DNA from: Burkholderia sp. S171
Lineage (GTDB): Bacteria > Pseudomonadota > Gammaproteobacteria > Burkholderiales > Burkholderiaceae
Reading direction: 5' to 3'
DNA length: 64,000 bases
Assembly: GCF_009766085.1 (NCBI RefSeq)
Contig: NZ_LMUF01000013.1
Location: 54,929 to 118,928 of the forward strand
Part shown: one piece after another, positions 57,385-64,000 of the stretch
Layout of the letters: the number at the start of each line of letters is the position of its first letter
Position numbering within the stretch: the first letter of the stretch is position 1
Notes under the pieces: generated by a model
The model's database searches: none
What the model was told of the DNA's origin: nothing
What the model saw: the letters and a program-made list of their open reading frames with translations, nothing else
Program-made: the position numbers and the translations under genes

Positions 57385-58941
57385 ATGAGCATAAGAACCA
57401 AGGTCTTCAAGAACATGTATCAGGACTCTGTCTCCCTGATGCAGATATCCGCGCACATCTCCAAGCTCGCCGGCATTGAACAGGCATCGGTGGTGATGGG
57501 AACGCCCACCAATCTGGCGCAACTGCGGGACGCGGCGCTGGACGACGGTTGTACAGCCGGTCCGAACGATCTCGTGATCGCGGTACGCGGGGAGATCGCT
57601 GCATGCGACGGCGCGCTCGTGATTGCGGAAGAGCGCCTGAACAGCAAGCCGGAGGAGTCAAGCGGCGACGGCGTGCGCCCGCCACCGCTTGCCAGCCTCG
57701 AAATGGCGGTCGAACAGCAGGCGGCATCGAATCTCGCCCTGATCTCGGTGCCCGGCGATTACGCCGCCGCCGAAGCGATCAAGGCGTTGCGCCTGGGGCT
57801 GTCGGTCATGCTCTTCAGCGACAACGTCAGCCTCGCCCACGAGTGCGCCATCAAGACACTCGCACGCGAAAAGAACCTGCTGGTGATGGGCCCCGATTGC
57901 GGGACGGCCATTATTAACGGCATGCCGTTGGGCTTCGCCAATGTGGTGAAGCGCGGGGCGATTGGCGTGGTGGCGGCATCGGGCACCGGCTTGCAGGAGG
58001 TGACATGCCGCATCGACCAGTTGGGCGCCGGGATTTCGCAGGCGCTGGGCACGGGCGGCCATGACCTGCACGAATCGATCGGCGGGATCTCCATGTTGTA
58101 CGGTCTCGATGCGCTAAGCGCAGATCCCGACACCCACGTGATCGTGCTGATCTCCAAGCCGCCCGCGCCTGCTGTCGCGGAAAAAATCCTGGCGCGGGCG
58201 CGCGCTGCGGGCAAGCCGGTCGTCGTCAATTTCCTGGGCGCGCAGCCGGAAGACATGAACGTGCCGGGGATCACGCCGGCGTACACCCTGGCCGATGCCG
58301 CTGGCTTCGCCGTCGCGTTGTTATCGGGTGCTGCGCTGCCGGCCTCAGTCGCCGAGGTCAGCACGCCGGACGCCGGACGTCTCCACGATTACAGCCGTAC
58401 CTTGCGGCCCATGCGGCGCTTCATCCGTGGTGTGTTCGCGGGTGGCACGTTTTGCTACGAAAGCCAGTTGTTATTGCGGCAACGCGGCTTCGCGGCGTCG
58501 TCGAATACGCCGGTTGCGTCGAACAGCAAGCTCGAGGATATCTGGCACAGCACGGGTCACACACTCGTCGACATGGGCGATGACGATTTCACGCGTGGCC
58601 GTCCGCATCCCATGATCGACCCCACGCTGCGCAACCAGCGAATCCTCGCGGAGCTGAACGACCCGCAAACCGCCGTCGTGCTGTTCGACCTCGTGCTCGG
58701 TTATGGCGCATCGGCAGAACCTGCGCGCGAGTTGTTAGCGCTGATCGAACACGCGCGACTTCAGGCGGCAGGCAAAGACTTGCCGGTCCTGATCTCCCAC
58801 GTCTGCGGCACAGAAGCCGATCCACAAGTCAGAAGCCGTCAGGTCGATACCTTGCGCGAAGCCGGCGTTCTCGTCGCGGGTTGCAACGCGCAGGCGGCAC
58901 TTTGGGCGAGCCACGTTGCCCATCTTCAGGCGCAAAAATAA
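57385..58941 (+). CDS. fdrA: FdrA-family protein, AllF-type carbamoyltransferase subunit
   Basis: A 518-residue FdrA homologue (E. coli FdrA is about 555). It looks like a succinyl-CoA-synthetase-type fold: KNMYQDSVSLMQISAHIS at the start, LLVMGPDCGTAIINGMPLGFAN in the middle, and GVVAASGTGLQEV with GISQALGTGGHDL. The C-terminal half holds GHTLVDMGDDDFTRGRPHPMIDP. With AllG and AllH types it should form the oxamate/oxalurate carbamoyltransferase. Its end is 8 bp before the allG-type start. Confidence 0.92.
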   Translation: MSIRTKVFKNMYQDSVSLMQISAHISKLAGIEQASVVMGTPTNLAQLRDAALDDGCTAGPNDLVIAVRGEIAACDGALVIAEERLNSKPEESSGDGVRPPPLASLEMAVEQQAASNLALISVPGDYAAAEAIKALRLGLSVMLFSDNVSLAHECAIKTLAREKNLLVMGPDCGTAIINGMPLGFANVVKRGAIGVVAASGTGLQEVTCRIDQLGAGISQALGTGGHDLHESIGGISMLYGLDALSADPDTHVIVLISKPPAPAVAEKILARARAAGKPVVVNFLGAQPEDMNVPGITPAYTLADAAGFAVALLSGAALPASVAEVSTPDAGRLHDYSRTLRPMRRFIRGVFAGGTFCYESQLLLRQRGFAASSNTPVASNSKLEDIWHSTGHTLVDMGDDDFTRGRPHPMIDPTLRNQRILAELNDPQTAVVLFDLVLGYGASAEPARELLALIEHARLQAAGKDLPVLISHVCGTEADPQVRSRQVDTLREAGVLVAGCNAQAALWASHVAHLQAQK

Positions 58942-58948
58942 CGGGACC

Positions 58949-60355
58949 ATGATGAACACGCTATTTAACCAGCCACTGAACGTGGTGAATGCAGGCTTGA
59001 GCAGTTTTGCCGATAACCTCGCCCTCGCCGGCGGCGATGTCATCAACCTGCAGTGGCAGCCGCCCGCGCTCGGAGACGTAGACGCGGGGCTGGCGCTGGC
59101 ATCGCTGATTCGCCATCCGTTAGTCGATCACGCCAACGAGCAGGCGTTCCAGCAATATCTTGCGGCCCAGCCCGTTCTCGTCGATGTCATGAGCGCATCG
59201 CACGCGATCGGCGCAATGGCGCATCGCAAGCTGATCCTGCACGCGGGTCCGCCGATCGAATGGACCGATATGTGCGGACCGGTGAAGGGCGCGATTGTCG
59301 GTGCGATCCTGTTCGAAGGATGGGCGACGACCCACGAAGCCGCCGAGCGGCTGGCGGCGGATGGCGCGATCGAGTTCGAGCCGTGTCACCACTATCAGGC
59401 GGTCGGCCCCATGGCGGGCATCATCAGTCCGTCCATGCCGCTGTGGGTGATCGAGAACAAAACAAACGGCCGGCGGGCTTTCAGCAACTTCAACGAAGGG
59501 CTCGGCAAGGTGCTGCGTTTCGGCGCCAATAACCAAGAAGTGCTGGACCGTTTGCACTGGATGACGCAAGAGCTCGCGCCGGCATTAAAGGCCGCGTTAA
59601 AGGTGCTGGGTGAAGTGGAGTTGAAGCCGATGATGGCGCAGGCGTTGCACATGGGCGACGAAGTCCATAACCGCAACGCGGCCGCGACCGGCCTCTTGAT
59701 CAAGCGCCTGATTCCCGCGTTGTTATCGACCGGATTGCCGATCGAGCGGATTCAGCGCGTGACGGAATTCATTGTTGGCAACGATCACTTCTTCCTCAAT
59801 CTCTCGATGGCCGCGTGCAAGGCCATGACCGATGCAGCCCACAACGTGCCGTTCAGTTCAATGATCACGGTCATGGCGCGCAATGGCGTGAACTTCGGCA
59901 TCCGCATGTCGGGCACGGGCGACCGGTGGTTCCAGGCGCCCGCCAATCCGGTGGAAGGTTTGTTCTTCCCGGGCTATGGCGTGGAAGACGCCGCAGCCGA
60001 TCTCGGCGACAGCGCGATCACCGAGACGGCAGGAGTGGGCGGCTTCGCCATGGCGTCGTCGCCGGCTATTGTGAAGTTCGTGGGCGGCACGCCGGCCGAT
60101 GCCACCAGCAACAGCCGTCGCATGCAGGCCATCACGCTGGGCGGCAATCCTGCGTTCACGCTCCCCGCACTGAATTTCGCGCCGACTGCCGCGGGTATTG
60201 ATGCCCGCAAGGTGGTTGATCGCGGCATCCTGCCGATCATCAATACCGGGATTGCGCACAAGGAGGCTGGCGTCGGGCAGATCGGCGCGGGTATTACCAC
60301 GGCGCCGATGCCGGGTTTTATCGAAGCGATTCGCGCGCTCGCCGAATACGTTTAA
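58949..60355 (+). CDS. allG: DUF1116 protein, AllG (YlbE)-type carbamoyltransferase subunit
   Basis: A 468-residue DUF1116 protein (YlbE family). Markers are LAGGDVINLQWQPPALGD, WTDMCGPVKGAIVGAILFEGWA, the EFEPCHHYQAVGPMAGIISPSMP block, MARNGVNFGIRMSGTGDRWF, and the C-terminal IINTGIAHKEAGVGQIGAGI. The double ATG at 58949/58952 follows a weak ribosome site. It directly precedes the carbamate kinase gene, consistent with passing carbamoyl phosphate on. Confidence 0.92.
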   Translation: MMNTLFNQPLNVVNAGLSSFADNLALAGGDVINLQWQPPALGDVDAGLALASLIRHPLVDHANEQAFQQYLAAQPVLVDVMSASHAIGAMAHRKLILHAGPPIEWTDMCGPVKGAIVGAILFEGWATTHEAAERLAADGAIEFEPCHHYQAVGPMAGIISPSMPLWVIENKTNGRRAFSNFNEGLGKVLRFGANNQEVLDRLHWMTQELAPALKAALKVLGEVELKPMMAQALHMGDEVHNRNAAATGLLIKRLIPALLSTGLPIERIQRVTEFIVGNDHFFLNLSMAACKAMTDAAHNVPFSSMITVMARNGVNFGIRMSGTGDRWFQAPANPVEGLFFPGYGVEDAAADLGDSAITETAGVGGFAMASSPAIVKFVGGTPADATSNSRRMQAITLGGNPAFTLPALNFAPTAAGIDARKVVDRGILPIINTGIAHKEAGVGQIGAGITTAPMPGFIEAIRALAEYV

Positions 60356-60374
60356 ATCACAGGGACCAAGCAGC

Positions 60375-61334
60375 ATGACCAAGCCTCTGGCAATTGTCGC
60401 GGTCGGCGGCAACGCGCTGATCCGCGACGATCAACACGATAGCATTCCTGATCAATACGACGCCGTCGTCGAAAGTGCACGGCACATTGCTGACATGATC
60501 GAGGCCGGATGGGACCTGGTGCTGACGCACGGCAACGGGCCGCAAGTTGGTTTTATCCTGCGCCGCTCAGAACTTGCCGCCGATGAAGTCCGGCCGGTGC
60601 CGCTGGACTACGCCGTCGGCGATACCCAGGGCGCGATTGGCTACATGTTTCAGAAGGCGTTGAGCAACGCGTTGCGGCGTCGCGGGATTCATCGGCACGT
60701 GGTCACCGTTGTGACCCAGACGCGTGTCAGCAGCGACGATCCGGCGTTCCTCAAACCGGGCAAACCGATAGGCGCTTTCCTCGACGAAGCAACGGCGCTG
60801 CAGCGCCAAAAATCACTCGGATGGACGCTGATGGAAGATGCCGGACGGGGCTGGCGCCGGACGGTGGCGTCGCCGCAGCCGCTGGAGATCATGGAGCGCG
60901 AGGTGATCGCGACGTTGCTTGCACAAGGTTGCGTGGTGATCGCGTGCGGCGGCGGCGGCATTCCGGTTCTGGTCGATGAGCACCAGCAGATCTCGGGCGT
61001 GGAAGCGGTCATCGACAAAGACCTGGCTTCGGCACTTCTCGCCGAACAATTGGGCGCCGATCTCCTGCTGATACCCACAGGGGTTGAACAGGTGGCGATC
61101 AATTTCGGCAAGCCGGATCAGCGCTGGCTCGACACGCTGAGCCTGGCCGAAGCGCAGGAACTGATCTCGCAAAATCAGTTCGGCGCGGGGAGCATGCTGC
61201 CCAAAGTGGAAGCCATCATGCGATTCGTGACTCATAGCCGGTCGCATGGCGGCCACGGAAAAGGCTTGATTACAAGTCCCGAATCGATCAAGCGTGCACT
61301 TGATCGCAAGACTGGGACGTGGATCACGCAATAG
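60375..61334 (+). CDS. allK: carbamate kinase (AllK/ArcC type)
   Basis: A 319-residue amino-acid-kinase-fold enzyme that makes ATP, ammonia and CO2 from carbamoyl phosphate and ADP. AIVAVGGNALI, LTHGNGPQVGFILRRSE, TQTRVSSDDPAF, VIACGGGGIPVL and AVIDKDLASALLAEQLGADLLLIPTGVEQVAINFG are all carbamate kinase motifs. The start at 60375 follows the allG-type stop by 19 bp; an earlier in-frame ATG at 60198 would overlap that gene heavily. Confidence 0.95.
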   Translation: MTKPLAIVAVGGNALIRDDQHDSIPDQYDAVVESARHIADMIEAGWDLVLTHGNGPQVGFILRRSELAADEVRPVPLDYAVGDTQGAIGYMFQKALSNALRRRGIHRHVVTVVTQTRVSSDDPAFLKPGKPIGAFLDEATALQRQKSLGWTLMEDAGRGWRRTVASPQPLEIMEREVIATLLAQGCVVIACGGGGIPVLVDEHQQISGVEAVIDKDLASALLAEQLGADLLLIPTGVEQVAINFGKPDQRWLDTLSLAEAQELISQNQFGAGSMLPKVEAIMRFVTHSRSHGGHGKGLITSPESIKRALDRKTGTWITQ

Positions 61335-61395
61335 CGGTTTGCGTCGTGGACATTTTATTTAGCAATACCAATTGTAAAAAAATGAAGGCAGACAG

Positions 61396-61788
61396 ATGAA
61401 CAACACTACGTTGCTGGCCGTCAATGGCACGCTCATGCGTGGGCTCGAACTGAACGGCAACATGACCGCGGCGGGCGGCGTGTTCTTGCGTGAAGATCAC
61501 ACCGATCCGCATTACAGGCTCTGGAGTATTGGCGATCGCCATCCGGGAATGATCCGCGTGGCTGCAGGCGGAACGTCGATCGCGCTCGAGATCTGGGAAT
61601 TGCCGCTCGCGTCGTTCGCCGCTTTGTTGCTGAGCGAACCGGCGGGTCTGGCGATCGGCAAGGTGACGCTTCGCGACGGCGCTCAGGTGCTGGGCGTGCT
61701 GGCCGAACCTTGGTTGGTTGAGAACCAGAAGGACATTACCGCGCACGGAAGCTGGCGCGCCTATACCGGCCATTTCTATTCCGCGTGA
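61396..61788 (+). CDS. allophanate hydrolase C-terminal-domain-like protein
   Basis: A 130-residue protein of the gamma-glutamylcyclotransferase-like fold: LLAVNGTLMRGLELNGNM, FLREDHTDPHYRLWSIGDRHPGMIRVAAGGTSIALEIWELP and GIGKVTLRDGAQVLGVL, with KDITAHGSWRAYTGHF. This is the domain that ends bacterial allophanate hydrolases (AtzF), where it handles the N-carboxy product. Here it stands alone, without the amidase half. It may decarboxylate or dispose of a carbamoyl/carboxy intermediate of the operon; that is inference. Confidence 0.8.
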   Translation: MNNTTLLAVNGTLMRGLELNGNMTAAGGVFLREDHTDPHYRLWSIGDRHPGMIRVAAGGTSIALEIWELPLASFAALLLSEPAGLAIGKVTLRDGAQVLGVLAEPWLVENQKDITAHGSWRAYTGHFYSA

Positions 61789-61815
61789 CTGCGCGGCACT
61801 CCAAGGAACATTTGT

Positions 61816-63056
61816 ATGCGCGACACTGACGAACGCCCGAATACGGCGCCCGGGTATCGCATTGCCATGATTTTATTGGGCATTGCGATTACGCCGCTTT
61901 TGCTCTCATCCTCCAGTCTTGGGAGCCAGTTATCGAGCCTGGCGTTGATCAAAGTGGTGGTCATCGGCGGGATCATTCTGACTATCCTTTCCGCGATCAC
62001 TATTTGTGTTGGCGAGAAGGCGCGGTTGCCCACGTACGGCATTGTTAAATATCCGTTCGGCGAAAAAGGGGCGATCGCGATCAACGTCCTGCTCGCGGTC
62101 AGTTTGTTCGGATGGATTGCCGTGACCGCGAATATGTTCGGGCATTCGGTTCACGATCTATTGGCGCAACAGGGCTTGGAGATACCGGTTCCGATGCTCG
62201 TTGCTGTAGGTTGCGTGATCTTTGTGGCCGCTACGGCTTTCGGTTTCGAACTGCTCGGCAAGGTGGCTCAGTTCGCCATACCCGTTATCGCGTTGATGCT
62301 CTGTTATTGCGTGTATGTCGCGGCTCACGGAATGGTCCCGGTGCCAGCCGGGTTCACCGATATGAATACCGGCGTGGCCGTTTCCACTGTTGTCGGGACG
62401 ATCATTGTGCTGGTGGCTACGCTGCCTGATTTCGGCAGTTTCGTTCATAACCGCAAGCATGCGTTGATCGGCGCGGTGCTGACGTTCCTGATCGCGTATC
62501 CGTTGTTGTATTGGGCGGGTGCAACACCGACCGGATCTCAGGGAAAGCTTCCTTGCTGGGCGCTATGGCCGTATTCGGGGCCGTGCTGCCGGCCGCTTTA
62601 CTGCTTATTTTTGCGACCGTGACGGGGAATGCCGGGAACATGTTTCAAGGCACGCTGGTTGTTTCGACCTTGTTCACGCGGTTTCCGAAATGGCAGATTA
62701 CCGTCGCGCCGGGTGTGCTGGCGGTGATTGTCGGCAGTATGGACATAATGGCGTGGTTCATCCCGTTTCTGCTGTTTCTGGGCATTGCGACGCCGCCGGT
62801 GGCCGGGATTTATATCGCAGACTTTTTGCTTTATCGGCGGGGTGGGTATGACGAGCGTCTGCTGGTTTCCGATCCGCAGGTGAAGGTGCTGACTTTCGTT
62901 GCGTGGATCATCGGGGCGTTGGTCGGGTTTATGACGGTGAAGGGTGTGTTTTCTTTTACGGGTATCCCGTCGCTTGATTCGATTATTGTCGCGTGTGCGT
63001 GTTATGCGATTTTCAGCCGGGTCACGAGATTGCGGGGTGTCGCCTCGCGGCTCTGA
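61816..63056 (+). pseudogene. NCS1-family purine/cytosine/allantoin permease, frameshifted
   Basis: The gene reads as an NCS1 permease (CodB-like) of about 413 residues in two frames. The first frame (61816 on) has the membrane segments up to VLTFLIAYPLLYWAGATPT. Near 62536 one base is missing; the second frame then reads ISGKASLLGAMAVFGAVLPAALLLIFATVTGNAGN and on to the end at 63056. One base restores a single protein. It would import the operon's substrate. A sequencing error cannot be excluded. Confidence 0.85.
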
Positions 63057-63240
63057 ATGGGATTGGTCGTGGTTTTGGTTTTGGTTCGCACCCGGGGATG
63101 GGGGCCGCTGGCGCTTGGTGGTTAGGGGATGTCGCTTTCGGTGTTAGTGGGCGGGGTTGCTAGGTTCTAGCGTTAGCGGTCGGAGTCGTCGGCGGGTTGT
63201 TGCTTTCAGGGTTAGTGGTCTGCGAGAGTCGGATTTTCTC

Positions 63241-63462
63241 TTTATCACTATTGGCCACTGTGCGTGGCGGCACGTCATTTCTTTGTCCAAAGCGACAAAG
63301 AAACGAAGCAAAGAAAGCGCTTTCAAACCACGCTACCCTAAGTGTCCACAGCGTGCAGTTTTGATTCATAGGTGCCCCAAAAGCACGGTGCTCGCCAGAG
63401 CGCAGGACGTGTGAAACCCTCCTTCTCGCGAATCCTGACATAGACACGCTTCGCCACCAGTG
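63241..63462 (+). repeat. left arm of a roughly 220 bp inverted repeat
   Basis: From TTTATCACTATTGGCC to TTCGCCACCAG this arm matches the reverse complement of 63781-64000 closely, with about one difference per ten bases. The stretch 63057-63240 before it is G/T-rich and holds no gene seen. Confidence 0.85.
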
Positions 63463-63780
63463 CTCTCGGGCAAGCACGAATGCCCACGAACCAGTACGGC
63501 CTTACGGAACTGCGAGGCTGCGGTTTTTTATAGATTAGCTGTTTGGTCAGCGCGGTCGTGTTCGTGGTGCGCTGCCTGATCCTTAGCAGGTTGACGCGCG
63601 TTTGGTGTTTCGATTTTCGGTGAATTGGCTACGCATTTAGTGCGGCTACTTTCGCCGGGTACGGCCTCATCCCCTTCGGGGATTTGTTACATAAGGGGTT
63701 GGTGAGGTGATTCGTCGTGCATAAAAATTCGGAGGGCGGTGTCCGCGGATAGCGCGGGGTGTTCTTCGGGCGGGTTCAGT
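63463..63780. other. spacer between the inverted repeat arms
   Basis: 318 bp without a recognisable gene. A small hairpin TCCCCTTCGGGGA is near 63670. Low-quality open frames here are not supported by any domain. Confidence 0.5.
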
Positions 63781-64000
63781 CACTGGTGGCGAAGCGTGTC
63801 AGAACCCGTGTACGGAGAAGGAGGGTTTCACACATCCGTGGCTCTGGCGAGCACAGTGCTTTTGGGGCACCTATGAATCAAAATTGCACGCTGTGGACAC
63901 TTAGGGTAGCGCGGTTGAAAGCGCTTTCTTTGCTTCGTTTCTTTGTCGCTAAGGACCAAGAAATGACGTGCCGCCACGCACAGTGGCTAACAGTGATAAA
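63781..64000 (-). repeat. right arm of the inverted repeat, cut by the window end
   Basis: Reverse-complement match to 63241-63462: for example CCCTAAGTGTCCACAGCGTGC and GGTGCCCCAAAAGCAC appear in both. The match is still good at the last base, so the arm continues past 64000. It probably is a repeated intergenic element of this genus. Confidence 0.85.

Overview
The window looks like the chromosome of a Burkholderiaceae bacterium, most likely Paraburkholderia or Caballeronia. It has high GC and Burkholderia-type housekeeping genes (Rep helicase, a di-haem cytochrome, flhF-flhG-fliA), and a P2-like prophage of the kind common in that group. The genus is an inference from protein character; no database was searched.

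Layout. (1) 1-4.85 kb is core: a Gfo/Idh/MocA oxidoreductase, Rep helicase with a terminator, a membrane-anchored di-haem cytochrome c, and an intact tRNA-Arg(CCG). (2) 4.88-39.39 kb is a P2-like prophage integrated in the 3' end of that tRNA. In order it carries integrase, an overlapping HTH (excisionase-like) protein, an iteron array, a large Toprim primase/helicase, an Ogr-type activator, a CI-type repressor, an accessory block (broken serine recombinase, RelE/XRE toxin-antitoxin, secreted protein), the P2 tail operon D-U-T-E/E'-FII-FI-H-I-J-W-V-S-R, lysis genes, and head genes X-L-M-N-O with divergent P-Q. At the right end is a second accessory block with an XRE/ImmA pair, an unknown 110-residue protein and a NotI-like type II restriction-modification pair. 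(3) 39.34-44.11 kb lies between two further copies of the tRNA 3' end. It is a decayed second element holding VapBC, an orphan HicB, the 3' part of a second P2-like terminase with a complete portal gene, a broken nuclease, a KTSC-like protein and an unknown membrane protein. (4) 44.1-49.2 kb continues the accessory region with HipBA, a Ser/Thr-rich protein and a DUF433/PIN-like pair whose toxin is frameshifted. (5) 49.2-55.1 kb holds a Rieske oxygenase, a diguanylate cyclase, and fliA, flhG and flhF. (6) 55.7-63.06 kb is one rightward operon: a cysteine amidohydrolase, the three AllFGH-type subunits of oxamate/oxalurate carbamoyltransferase, a carbamate kinase, an allophanate-hydrolase C-domain-like protein and a frameshifted NCS1 permease. 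(7) 63.06-64.0 kb is non-coding and holds a roughly 220 bp inverted repeat that runs off the window end.

How it fits together. The prophage structural and lysis genes look complete, but replication is not P2-like: no gpA is seen, and a primase-helicase sits beside 10 bp iterons, as in P4-type satellites. The CI-type repressor has Arg where self-cleaving relatives have the catalytic Lys, so induction may not depend on RecA. The 55.7-63 kb operon appears to take up a ureide or purine-breakdown product, hydrolyse an amide, transfer a carbamoyl group to phosphate, and make ATP through carbamate kinase. The exact substrate is not known.
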